Of a stretch of DNA of 64,000 bases, positions 1-8,332 are shown piece after piece (position 1 is the stretch's first letter; the number at the start of each line of letters is the position of its first letter). A model generated the notes under the pieces. It was not told the origin of the DNA and made no database searches. It worked only from the letters and a program-made list of their open reading frames with translations. The stretch spans positions 62,001-126,000 of the forward strand of contig NZ_NJNQ01000003.1 of assembly GCF_002742445.1 (NCBI RefSeq), read 5' to 3'. The position numbers were made by a program, and so were the translations under genes. This DNA comes from Bifidobacterium sp. N4G05. Lineage in GTDB: Bacteria > Actinomycetota > Actinomycetes > Actinomycetales > Bifidobacteriaceae.

Positions 1-1089
1 TAAAGATTCGTCCAATCCCACGAAGTTCGGGCTGTGCCAGTCGGGGCATCCTTCCTCACCATTGGAGCCGATGAAGGCGAACACGGGCAACGCAACCTCG
101 GTGTATTCGCAGAAGTCCTCCCCCGCCATCGACGGGTGGATCGGCTCAAGTTGCGCATATTCCCGCACATCATCGGCCACGATCTTCGACAGTCCCTCGT
201 CGGAGACCAGCGGATCCTGGAAATCGTCCCAGTCGATGTCGGCGGTGATCCCGTAGCCAGCTGCGATGGCGTTGACCTGTTCCTTGAAGCGTTCACCGAC
301 CATGATGCCGTCTGACTTGTGGAAGTAACGCACGGTACCTTGGAAACTTGCCTTGGCCGGCACCACATTCCATACATGACCGCCATGCAGTTCGGTGATG
401 GAAAGCACCAATGGATGGAATGGCGACACATTACGGCTCACGATGGTCTGCAACGCGAGAATCATCGTGGCGAGCGCTTCGATAGGGCCGGTGCCCTTGT
501 GCGGGTAGCCGGCATGCGTGCCCGTAGCGTGGAGCGTGACATGGAATTTCACGCATCCGGCCATCATGGGGTCAGGGCCGATGGCAATCTGCCCAGGCGC
601 ATAGTTGGGGTTGTTGTGCGCGCCGATGATGGCGGAGACGTCGGCCAGCAGTCCCGCGTCGATCATGGCGCGTGCGCCGGTGCCTGTTTCTTCGGACGGC
701 TGGAACAGCAGTTTGATGGATCCCTTGATTTGTTTGCGGTGTTTGGCAAGCCAGAATGCCGCTCCCAGCAGATATGACATGTGCAGGTCGTGGCCGCAGC
801 CGTGCATGACTCCATCGTTGACCGAGGAGAATGGCAATCCCGTGTCTTCCTGAATGGGAAGACCGTCGATGTCGGCGCGCAATGCGATGCGCGGTCCGGG
901 TTGTTCTCCACGGATCAGCCCGACCACACCCGATTCGAGCGGATTGTTCAGGATTTCGATGTCGTGCGCTCTGAGCAGTTGCTCAATGTAGGCGCTTGTT
1001 TTGAATTCCTTGAAGCTGCGCTCCGGATGGGCGTGCAGGTAATGGCGGATTTCGATGAGTTCCGGCGTGATTTCGACATGTTCAGTCAT
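1..1089 (-). CDS. M20-family amidohydrolase (N-acyl amino acid/peptide deacylase type), 3' end outside window
   Basis: The first 363 codons are visible; the gene runs off the left edge. It belongs to the M20 zinc amidohydrolases, which remove an acyl or aminoacyl group from N-acylated amino acids or small peptides. Visible signatures are ALRADIDGLP near residues 69-78, the metal-binding GCGHDLH at 97-103, and QPSEETGTGA near 130-139, where the paired glutamates supply the catalytic base and a metal ligand. A SAGEDF-like segment (MAGEDF) follows near the visible C-terminal part. No signal peptide is seen, so it is cytoplasmic. It lies downstream of metI in the same direction, 62 bases away, so it probably belongs to the methionine-uptake operon and may release methionine from acylated or dipeptide forms (inference). 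The substrate cannot be read from the sequence. Confidence 0.88.
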   Translation of the reverse strand, partial: MTEHVEITPELIEIRHYLHAHPERSFKEFKTSAYIEQLLRAHDIEILNNPLESGVVGLIRGEQPGPRIALRADIDGLPIQEDTGLPFSSVNDGVMHGCGHDLHMSYLLGAAFWLAKHRKQIKGSIKLLFQPSEETGTGARAMIDAGLLADVSAIIGAHNNPNYAPGQIAIGPDPMMAGCVKFHVTLHATGTHAGYPHKGTGPIEALATMILALQTIVSRNVSPFHPLVLSITELHGGHVWNVVPAKASFQGTVRYFHKSDGIMVGERFKEQVNAIAAGYGITADIDWDDFQDPLVSDEGLSKIVADDVREYAQLEPIHPSMAGEDFCEYTEVALPVFAFIGSNGEEGCPDWHSPNFVGLDESL

Positions 1090-1151
1090 CTTGCGTGAAT
1101 CCCCCTTGGTTGCTTCTCTCCATTAAGATTAAGCGGCTTTCATCGTTGCTG

Positions 1152-1844
1152 TCAGCGTTTCAGCAGGTGCTTCGCGATGGCATTGGCGACGCCCTGCACC
1201 ACCTGAACAAGTACAATCATAATGATTACCGCCGTCCAAGTCACAGTCTGGTCGAATTTCTGGTATCCGTAGGCGATGGCGAAATTACCAAGACCGCCGC
1301 CGCCGATGTATCCGGCCATGGCCGACATGTCGAGCACGCCGATGAACAGGAACGCGTAGGCGAGAATCAGCGGCGCGAGCGCCTCCGGAATAAGCACGGT
1401 ACGCACGATGGTGAATTTCGAGGCTCCCATGGCTCGTGCCGCTTCGATCACACCGGAGTCGACGGGAACCAGATTCTGTTCGACAAGCCTGGATGTGGCC
1501 ATGGTGCACATGATGATCATCGGGAAGATCGCGGCGGCCGTACCGATGGAGGTGCCGATGACTTTGATGGTCAACGGTTGCATGGCTGCGAGGAAGATGA
1601 TGAACGGTATCGGTCGGATGATGTTCACGATCACGTCGAGGATGCGGTAAACGACCGCGTTTTCGAATAGGTTGCCAGGACGCGTTCCGTAGAGTACCAC
1701 GCCGAGGACCAGTCCGAGAATACCGCCCACGATCATGGTGACGAACACCATTTCCAAGGTTTGCCCGATGGATTCAAACAGGAGCGGTCGTAGTACCGTC
1801 CAGTCGCTACGGCTTGCGAGGGTTACGCCTTCAATCTGTGTCAT
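1152..1844 (-). CDS. metI: Methionine ABC transporter permease
   Basis: A 230-residue inner-membrane permease of the MetI family. Five hydrophobic segments are visible, and the cytoplasmic coupling (EAA) loop is clear as EAARAMGASKFTIVRTVLIP near residues 133-152. It forms the channel through which the MetN ATPase drives methionine (D or L forms in characterised relatives) delivered by MetQ. The start ATG overlaps the end of metN by four bases and is preceded by CAGGAG inside metN, so the two are translationally coupled. Length is typical of the family. The neighbours metN and metQ make the assignment firm. Confidence 0.93.
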   Translation of the reverse strand: MTQIEGVTLASRSDWTVLRPLLFESIGQTLEMVFVTMIVGGILGLVLGVVLYGTRPGNLFENAVVYRILDVIVNIIRPIPFIIFLAAMQPLTIKVIGTSIGTAAAIFPMIIMCTMATSRLVEQNLVPVDSGVIEAARAMGASKFTIVRTVLIPEALAPLILAYAFLFIGVLDMSAMAGYIGGGGLGNFAIAYGYQKFDQTVTWTAVIIMIVLVQVVQGVANAIAKHLLKR

Positions 1845-2989
1845 GCCTGCTCCTGTCCGGCCTTGATAAGGGCCTGTTCATATGGTGTCGGCTGTGCCGC
1901 GGTACCGAAATCGACGATATCGCTGTTTTGCGCCAGTTCGTTCAGGAACGATTCGACATTGTCTCCGCCGAATTCGTAGGTGATCGCTCCGATGGCCACG
2001 CCGTTGACAGTGTCGATACCGCCGTACAGGAGGCTGCTTCGTACGCCGTGTTTGGCGATAAGTTGTGAGATGTTCTGCCCGGATGCCGCGATGACGGTAC
2101 CGTCTTCACGCTCTTCGACATCATGCTGTCGAATAAGCACTGTGACGATGTGTCCGAGATTTTCCTCATGCATGGTGTTGATGCGCGACTCTTCAGGAAT
2201 ACCACTGATGGCGGTGGAGATGAATCGTTTGGTCACCGGCTGTCGCGGGGCCGCGAACACGTCGTAAACGCTGCCGGATTCCACTACTTTGCCGGAGCTT
2301 ATGACCGCCACACGGTTGGCGATCTGCTGCACGACGTTCATCTGGTGGGTGATGAGCACGATGGTGATGCCCATTTCCTTATTGACTCGTTTAAGCAGCG
2401 ACAATACTTCCGTAGTGGTTTCCGGATCCAGAGCGCTGGTCGCCTCGTCGGCAAGCAGGATCTTAGGATTCGTGGCCAATGCCCTGGCGATGCCGACGCG
2501 CTGCTTCTGGCCGCCGGAAAGCTGCGACGGATATTTGTTCGCATGGTCGCTTAAGCCTACGAAGTCAAGCAATTGCGCCACGCGCTTGTCCTGATAATCC
2601 TTGCGCCAATGGTCGAGCTGCAACGGATAGGCGATGTTCTGCGCCACTGTTTTGGTGGAGAATAGGTTGAACTGCTGGAAGATCATGCCGATTTTCTGTC
2701 GAATCGGACGAAGCTTGGATTCGCTGAGCGACGACACTTCGGTGCCAAGTACCGTGACCGTACCCGATGTCGGCTTCTCCAAAGCATTGATCAGGCGCAC
2801 CAATGTGGATTTGCCGGCTCCGGAATAGCCGATGATGCCGAAAATGTCACCTTCATTGATGGTGAGGCTCACATCGTCGACGGCGCGAGCAACGGTCGTG
2901 CCGCGTTTGCCGCCGTCAGTGCCGCTGCCACGCTGCCGGAACTCCTTGACCACATGGTCGAATGTGATGATCGGTGTGTGTTCTGTCAT
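1841..2989 (-). CDS. metN: Methionine ABC transporter ATP-binding protein
   Basis: A 382-residue ABC ATPase. Walker A is GYSGAGKST near residues 54-62, the signature motif is LSGGQKQRVGIARAL near 157-171, and Walker B with the catalytic glutamate is ILLADEATSALD just after. The C-terminal 90 or so residues form a NIL-type domain, which in MetN relatives binds methionine and inhibits transport when the cell is replete. This is the expected architecture for MetN and longer than a bare ATPase. It is followed by metI with a four-base overlap and preceded by metQ, from which it is separated by a 109-base gap holding a hairpin, so its level is probably set below that of metQ. Confidence 0.94.
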   Translation of the reverse strand: MTEHTPIITFDHVVKEFRQRGSGTDGGKRGTTVARAVDDVSLTINEGDIFGIIGYSGAGKSTLVRLINALEKPTSGTVTVLGTEVSSLSESKLRPIRQKIGMIFQQFNLFSTKTVAQNIAYPLQLDHWRKDYQDKRVAQLLDFVGLSDHANKYPSQLSGGQKQRVGIARALATNPKILLADEATSALDPETTTEVLSLLKRVNKEMGITIVLITHQMNVVQQIANRVAVISSGKVVESGSVYDVFAAPRQPVTKRFISTAISGIPEESRINTMHEENLGHIVTVLIRQHDVEEREDGTVIAASGQNISQLIAKHGVRSSLLYGGIDTVNGVAIGAITYEFGGDNVESFLNELAQNSDIVDFGTAAQPTPYEQALIKAGQEQA

Positions 2990-3060
2990 ACTGCCGCTTT
3001 CATTAATGGTTTTTCAACCCTTGACCATACAACCACGCCTGACGTTGGTCGCACATATAG

Positions 3061-3090
3061 GAAAGCCCCCTCCTTGGAGGGAGCTTTCCG
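3061..3090 (-). terminator. Hairpin between metQ and metN
   Basis: Nine bases past the metQ stop (reading the minus strand) lies a strong GC-rich inverted repeat with arms GGAAAGCTCCCTCC and GGAGGGGGCTTTCC. There is no proper T-run after it. In binding-protein operons such a hairpin usually stabilises the 3' end of the binding-protein message and lets only part of transcription continue into the ATPase and permease genes; that role is inferred here. Confidence 0.6.
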
Positions 3091-3098
3091 AAAAGGAC

Positions 3099-4070
3099 TT
3101 ACTCGACGTCCTTGGCTTCCTGTTCGATCGTCTTCAGGTAATCCTGAAGTTCGGATGTGCTGAACTTGTCGGCCAGAACCGCAGTGCCGCCGGAATTCTC
3201 CTGCAGCTTGTCAAGCACGCTCGTGGTCTGGAAGATCTTAACGACCTTCTTGTAGACCTCGTTGTTCACGTCGGCCTTGCGAGTGGCAAAGATGTTGATG
3301 TACGGACGGGCTTCTTCGGATTCGGCGTCATCCTGGTAAATGGCGTCGGTGGCCTTCAAACCAGCGTCGGCGACATAATCATTGTTGATGACGCCTGCCG
3401 CGACCTGCGGGTCCTTCAGGGAGTTGGCGACCTGTTCGGCCTTCAGCGGGGTGACCTTGACCTTGGACTTGGATTCGTCGATGTCCTGCGGAGTGGAGAA
3501 CGGCGTCCAATCGCCCTTCATCGTCACCAAGCCTGCAGCCTTGAGCACGCCGATGGCACGGGCCTGGTTGGTCTCGTCGTTCGGAATTGGGATGGTGCTG
3601 CCTTCAGGAATCTCGTCGACGCTCTTGTACTTGGTGGAATACACACCGAGCGGGTAGATTGCCACGCCGCCGATCGGCTGCAGATCCTTGTTGTTCTGCA
3701 CATTGTAGTTGGCCAGATACAGTAGGTGCTGGAACTCGTTGAGGTCAAGCTCACCGGAGTCGACGGCCGGATTCTCGGAAGTGTAATCCTGGAAATCAAC
3801 GATATCGACGTACAGGTTCTGCTTTTCGGCCTGCTTCTTGAATTCCACCCACTGCGGATCGGTGGCGCCCACCACACCGATCTTCACCGGGTTGGCCTCG
3901 GTTCCCTTTTCTGCGGTCTTGTCGGATCCGTTGAACGCACGAACTCCAAAGAACGCTCCGACCGCGACCAGTGCGACCACCACGACGGCGATGATGATGT
4001 TACGTACCGTGTGATTGACGCGGACCGGTTCTTCCGGCAATCCTGCCGGCTGCTGATTTGCTTCTGCCAT
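3099..4070 (-). CDS. metQ: Methionine-binding protein of the NlpA/MetQ family, membrane-anchored
   Basis: A 323-residue solute-binding protein of the NlpA/MetQ family: IGVVGATDPQW opens the first lobe, and the FQDYTSENPAVDSGELDLNE segment carries the family-typical 'N-x-A-L/V-x-x-G-E-x-D-x-N-x-F-Q-H' pattern. The start was placed at MAEANQQ (position 4070) because AGAGAGGA lies just upstream; the frame stays open to 4166 but that extension (five lysines in a row) has no Shine-Dalgarno. Residues 1-20 are cytoplasmic in character, followed by a hydrophobic stretch near 24-46. There is no lipobox cysteine, so it appears to be tethered by an N-terminal transmembrane helix rather than by lipid. 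It is the first gene of metQ-metN-metI. Confidence 0.9.
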   Translation of the reverse strand: MAEANQQPAGLPEEPVRVNHTVRNIIIAVVVVALVAVGAFFGVRAFNGSDKTAEKGTEANPVKIGVVGATDPQWVEFKKQAEKQNLYVDIVDFQDYTSENPAVDSGELDLNEFQHLLYLANYNVQNNKDLQPIGGVAIYPLGVYSTKYKSVDEIPEGSTIPIPNDETNQARAIGVLKAAGLVTMKGDWTPFSTPQDIDESKSKVKVTPLKAEQVANSLKDPQVAAGVINNDYVADAGLKATDAIYQDDAESEEARPYINIFATRKADVNNEVYKKVVKIFQTTSVLDKLQENSGGTAVLADKFSTSELQDYLKTIEQEAKDVE

Positions 4071-4389
4071 GATGAATCCTCTCTTCTTCTTCTTCTTCCT
4101 CATTGCTTTGCATGGTTTCCAACGTGTCTGTGATGGACTGCATGCCATCGCGTCGTGTCCAACCATACGCGACGCTTCCGCTGCGAGACGCCGAAACCTA
4201 AAAATTGCCTTATCGGAGTTCGTTATAGCGGGCGTTCAATCGCAATGATTCCAGCATTTTCATCAATCCTCCGGAATGCATGGAATCATGCACAATAGTG
4301 GCATGCACAGGTGTGTCGGCAATCATGTCCGCTCCCTACACTGAAACAAGCGAGCAATTACGAAATTGCATATTCGGAAGGTGTTTTCC
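4071..4389. promoter_or_regulatory. Divergent intergenic region, metQ / HAD phosphatase
   Basis: A 319-base region between two divergently transcribed genes must carry both promoters. I see an A/T-rich patch around 4199-4230 and several short ATGCA-containing palindromes near 4276-4311. I could not recognise a SAM riboswitch, a T-box, or a convincing pair of promoter hexamers on either strand. Confidence 0.35.
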
Positions 4390-5193
4390 ATGACCGCAAT
4401 CGACATTAAAGCGGCGTTTTTCGATATCGACGGAACGTTGACGAGCTTCACCACGCACGTCGTACCGCAATCCACCATTGACGCATTGCACGGGCTGCAA
4501 TCCAATGGCGTCAAGATTTTCATCTGCACCGGTCGCCCTCCTGCGCAGATGAATGTCGTGTTGGATACCATTCCCGTCGATTTCGATGGCATTGTCGGGT
4601 TCAATGGCCAATACTGCATTGACGACAGCGGATTTTTGGAAAAGCATACGCTTGACGCAACCGATGTGGCCACGATCGTGCATTGGCTGGATGAGCATGA
4701 AGACATCGTTGCCTGCATCGGCGAAGAGGATTACGTGTATTTCAACCACAGCAACGATCAGATGCGCCGCACGTGGGCAAGCCTGGGTAAGACCGCGCCG
4801 GACGTATTCTTTGACGATCCTCGAGTGCGCACGGCGAAACATGAGACGTTCCAGATGAGCCCATACATCAGTCGTGACCAGGAAGCCGAGCTGTTGTCGC
4901 TGCTGACGAACACGCGTGGCGTGCGATGGCATCCGGATTTCGTTGATCTGATTCCCGCTAACGGCGGCAAGGATCGTGGCATCCAACGTTTTCTCGACCA
5001 TTATGGCTGGTCGAAGGAGCAGGCGATTTCGTTCGGCGATGGCGGCAATGACGTGGATATGCTGCGCTTTACCGGCATCGGCGTGGCGATGGGCAACGCC
5101 ACCGAAGAGCCGAAGGCGGTGGCCGATTACATTACCGATGACGTTGATCATAATGGCATTTGGAATGCTCTCAAGCATTTCGACATCATCTGA
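4390..5193 (+). CDS. HAD-superfamily sugar/nucleotide phosphatase, Cof type
   Basis: A 267-residue cytoplasmic phosphatase of the Cof (class IIB) branch of the HAD superfamily. Motif I is FFDIDGTLTS near residues 10-19 (nucleophile and acid/base aspartates), motif II is FICTGR near 45-50, and motifs III/IV appear as FGDGGNDVDML near 217-227, followed by the diagnostic GVAMGNA. The Cof-type cap lies between motifs II and III. Such enzymes dephosphorylate sugar phosphates, FMN or similar small metabolites; the substrate cannot be predicted. The start ATG at 4390 was chosen because GGAAGG lies nine bases before it; the frame is open upstream to 4366 without a ribosome site. It stands alone. Confidence 0.9.
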   Translation: MTAIDIKAAFFDIDGTLTSFTTHVVPQSTIDALHGLQSNGVKIFICTGRPPAQMNVVLDTIPVDFDGIVGFNGQYCIDDSGFLEKHTLDATDVATIVHWLDEHEDIVACIGEEDYVYFNHSNDQMRRTWASLGKTAPDVFFDDPRVRTAKHETFQMSPYISRDQEAELLSLLTNTRGVRWHPDFVDLIPANGGKDRGIQRFLDHYGWSKEQAISFGDGGNDVDMLRFTGIGVAMGNATEEPKAVADYITDDVDHNGIWNALKHFDII

Positions 5194-5506
5194 CGATCTA
5201 CCGTTGACCGTATTTCATTTCACTGCAGCAAGTAGATGCATGCGGCATCACAAGTTTCCCATCGCTCTGTCTCTGCAATAAAGCAATCGACCAACACTTC
5301 CAGATCATCGGAAGACGGCATTTCGGGCTGCGCGCAATGCGCAAATCCTCAAAGTCATGCAAATACTAGTTAACGCAATACTATTTGGTGGATTTTGTTC
5401 CCGATGTTTTCGTATAGCACCCTAGGTCAACCCTTTTTGGTATTTTTTTCATTGGATATGCCATACGATGGGGTATCTTTTCGGAGAATATGAGATTAAG
5501 GAAAAT
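5194..5506. promoter_or_regulatory. Intergenic region upstream of the surface-protein gene
   Basis: A 313-base gene-free stretch. It becomes strongly A/T-rich between about 5360 and 5510, which should hold the promoter and leader of the surface-protein gene. I saw no convincing terminator for the HAD gene and no recognisable RNA element. Confidence 0.35.
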
Positions 5507-8185
5507 ATGGTCAACTACCATAAAGTGATTAATGCTGCAATCGCAACGCTTGCGACTTGCGCCATGTTGCTGCCGGTAGCGGGCAGCGCCAATGCTGATG
5601 AGCCCTCGAATACCGCCGCACTTGGTGCCGGCTATACCGCTACCAAGATTTCGCACCCCAATGCAGGTTTGGGTGAAAACGACGGCATCGTGAACGTCTT
5701 GAACGGTGAATCCACTGATGACCTCACGCAGGGTGAGGCTGAGCGCGGTCAGAACTATTCGTGGTCTTCGGTCGGTTATGGCGATTGGATGTACGTGGGC
5801 ACCTGCTATTCCGCAATGGGTTCCACGCTGAAATACATGGCTAACACCATGGGCACCAAGTATGCCAGCATCAAGGCCGCTTTGGATGTTGCGTTTAACG
5901 GCGAGCTGTTCCTCGACAATGGCGAGAACCACAGCTTGCTGCTCAAGATCAACGTCAAGACCGGTGAAGTGAAGATCATCGTCAATGCGATTGGCGGAGA
6001 GCATGCGGTCAACGGCTATCGTGCAGCCGTTGAATTCCATGACAAGCTGTACTTTGCTGCCGCCGCAAAGGGTCAGCCGTACCTGCTGGAAGTTGATCCG
6101 AACAGTGGTGATGCCACTGAAATCGTGTATCGTTCCGCTGCCATGACCACTGGTCTGAAGAAGGGCTACACTGCTGGTATCCGTGGTTTGACCGTGGTCA
6201 ACAATCAGCTTGTCGCCAGCATGATCACCGATAACGGTGCCACTATTGTGGCTTCTTCCAACCCGTCAGCAGGCCAGGATTCTTTCGCCACTATCGCTAC
6301 CCAGACCGAGGGCCTGTACAACTATCCGGCATGCGCTGTAACTGATGGAGTGTTCGGTGGCTGCGTGTGGGATATGGTCGGCTTCAAGGGCAATCTCTAT
6401 GTCACTATGGTGACTGGAACCGCGAAGAACAACAAGCAATCCTTCGCACTCGTGCGCGGCACGCAAGATAAGGAAACCGGCAAGTGGACCTTCAAGCCGC
6501 TGGTCGGCGATCCGGCAGACGGCGCCAAGTACGAGTGGGGCTTCGGAGCGAGTCGTTCCGGCGCAGCCAACATGGTGGTATACAAGGGCCACCTGTACAT
6601 CGGCGGCTACAACGATCCGATGAACGCTTTGGAGAAGGCCATGCAAATGGATTTCTCCGACCTGTACAAGGATCTGGAGAGCCCGGTCAACCTGTGGCGT
6701 ATGGACGTTGACGAAGACGGCAACGAAAACTTCGAAATGCTCGCCGGCGAAGCCAACAACAAGTACTTCGGCGATTCCAAAGGCACCATCGATGGCAATA
6801 CCATGCTGTCCGGCTTGGGCGACAGCGACGAGCAGAGCCGTCACCTGAACCAGTATGTGTGGCGTATGCAGTCCTACAACGGCAAGCTGTACGTCGGCAC
6901 CTTCGACATCAGTGATCTTGCATACCCGGCAACCCAGTTCGCTAACGGCGACATTCTGAAGCGAACTCCGGAAGAGTGGAAGAAGCAGATCGAATACATC
7001 AAGATCTTCTTCGACTCTCTGAAGAAAAATGATCAGAACGGCACTTCCAATACTACAGACACGGACTCTCAGGAAGCAACCAAGCCTTCCGAGTCCGAAT
7101 CTCAGGAAACCACCAAGCCGAGCGATGATGACATCACGCCGTTGAACGAAGGCGAAGCATCTGAGAGCGATCAAGCTGCACAGGCAGTTGAAGAAGCCGG
7201 CAAGACCGACGAAGTGGCCGCTGACGTGGCTACCATGCAGCAGCTGCTGGAAGACATGGGCGCTGATCTCAACTCCAAGCAGACCGACGTGGTCTCCCCT
7301 GACGGTGTCGCTCCGCAGGCCGCTGAAACCTACACGCTCGACGATCGTTACCAGTTCCTCGCATCCCTGCAGCGGCTGCTCGACCTGTACAACAAGAACA
7401 AGCAGTATCTGCCGGAATTCATTACCAACGAGCTCGACAAGTGGCTTACCGAAGAGAATCTGGAGAACTTCACCGACTTCGTGGGTGTGCTCAGCTACCT
7501 GCATTACTCCAACGATGCGACCCGTGGCTTCGACCTGATCGTCTCCTCCGATGGTACGAACTTCCAGACCATCAGCCGTAACGGTTTCGGTGACAACAAC
7601 AACCATGGCCTGCGCGTGTTTGCCGTCACCAACGCCGGTCTGGCAATCGGTACTGCAAACCCGTACCATGGCACCCAGGTTTGGCTGCTGAATGATGGCG
7701 AAATCAAGAATGCTGAGCTGACGAATGGCGACGCATTCGACTACGACAAGTATGACAGCGATAAAAAGACCGCCAATGCCAACGGTCTGACCGTTGCCAT
7801 CAACCCCAATGGCAACACCGTGGAAGACGTGCAGTACGACTACCAGTCGCTGACCGCCGGCACGGATTACACCGTGGCCGATGACGGTTCCATCGTGTTG
7901 AGCAGCGCATTCCTCAATGGTCGAGAAACCGGCAGCACCGGTTCCGTGGTGGTGTTCTACAACCAAGGTGCACGCGTGCGCTTCACTGTGGCCATCAAGG
8001 ACAGCACGCCGAACGCACCGAAGAAGGATGACAACAAGCAGAACACGAAGCCTGCCGCGCACAAGAAGGCAAACACTGCCGACGTTGCCAACACCGGTTC
8101 CAACGTGATCGGCGTTGTTGTGGTTGTCGCCGTTCTGGTTGTTGCAGCAGGAGCATTGTTCGTGTTTAAGCGCAAACGTTCCTGA
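5507..8185 (+). CDS. Large sortase-anchored cell-surface protein with propeller-like repeats
   Basis: An 892-residue secreted protein. It begins with a signal peptide (hydrophobic core AATLATCAMLLPVAG-like, cleavage near SANA-DE around residue 31). The body carries recurring blade-like motifs such as DWMYVGT, DKLYFAA, GNLYVTM, GHLYIGG and GKLYVGT, suggesting a beta-propeller. A Ser/Thr/Glu-rich linker (about residues 505-580) interrupts this, after which one more blade-like unit appears (GLAIGTANPYHGTQVW). Near the C-terminus is an Ig-like CBM_X2-type module (GTDYTVADDGSIVLS). The end has VANTG, a hydrophobic helix and KRKRS, a sortase signal that departs from LPXTG. The start ATG at 5507 follows AAGGAA. 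The ligand is unknown; a role in attachment or glycan binding is inference. Confidence 0.8.
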   Translation: MVNYHKVINAAIATLATCAMLLPVAGSANADEPSNTAALGAGYTATKISHPNAGLGENDGIVNVLNGESTDDLTQGEAERGQNYSWSSVGYGDWMYVGTCYSAMGSTLKYMANTMGTKYASIKAALDVAFNGELFLDNGENHSLLLKINVKTGEVKIIVNAIGGEHAVNGYRAAVEFHDKLYFAAAAKGQPYLLEVDPNSGDATEIVYRSAAMTTGLKKGYTAGIRGLTVVNNQLVASMITDNGATIVASSNPSAGQDSFATIATQTEGLYNYPACAVTDGVFGGCVWDMVGFKGNLYVTMVTGTAKNNKQSFALVRGTQDKETGKWTFKPLVGDPADGAKYEWGFGASRSGAANMVVYKGHLYIGGYNDPMNALEKAMQMDFSDLYKDLESPVNLWRMDVDEDGNENFEMLAGEANNKYFGDSKGTIDGNTMLSGLGDSDEQSRHLNQYVWRMQSYNGKLYVGTFDISDLAYPATQFANGDILKRTPEEWKKQIEYIKIFFDSLKKNDQNGTSNTTDTDSQEATKPSESESQETTKPSDDDITPLNEGEASESDQAAQAVEEAGKTDEVAADVATMQQLLEDMGADLNSKQTDVVSPDGVAPQAAETYTLDDRYQFLASLQRLLDLYNKNKQYLPEFITNELDKWLTEENLENFTDFVGVLSYLHYSNDATRGFDLIVSSDGTNFQTISRNGFGDNNNHGLRVFAVTNAGLAIGTANPYHGTQVWLLNDGEIKNAELTNGDAFDYDKYDSDKKTANANGLTVAINPNGNTVEDVQYDYQSLTAGTDYTVADDGSIVLSSAFLNGRETGSTGSVVVFYNQGARVRFTVAIKDSTPNAPKKDDNKQNTKPAAHKKANTADVANTGSNVIGVVVVVAVLVVAAGALFVFKRKRS

Positions 8186-8233
8186 ATTGCCAGAACATGT
8201 TCTTAGGATTCATTCCTAAGTTCGTTCATAAAT

Positions 8234-8278
8234 AAAATCCCGCATGATCCGGTCCGCCGGAACCATGCGGGATTTTTA
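8234..8278 (+). terminator. Rho-independent terminator of the surface-protein gene
   Basis: Arms AAAATCCCGCATG and CATGCGGGATTTTT enclose an inner CCGG-rich loop and are followed by a T-rich tail, about 50 bases after the stop. The A/T tails on both sides make it potentially bidirectional, which suits the convergent MATE gene on the other strand. Confidence 0.9.
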
Positions 8279-8332
8279 TTTTGCAGGAATCGCCCATCTC
8301 ACGTCATGTCAAACTGCCATCACAAGCTGATT

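Noticed and set aside
4071..4389. A SAM riboswitch or other methionine-responsive leader before metQ
   Set aside because: None of the conserved SAM-riboswitch blocks or a T-box sequence could be found in the leader on the minus strand.
4336..5178. Minus-strand open frame opposite the HAD phosphatase
   Set aside because: Shadow; the plus-strand frame carries all HAD motifs and a ribosome site.
6266..8062. Long minus-strand open frame of 598 codons opposite the surface-protein gene
   Set aside because: It is the antisense shadow of a gene with a signal peptide, repeats and sorting signal; its product is His/Val/Gly-rich without any domain.
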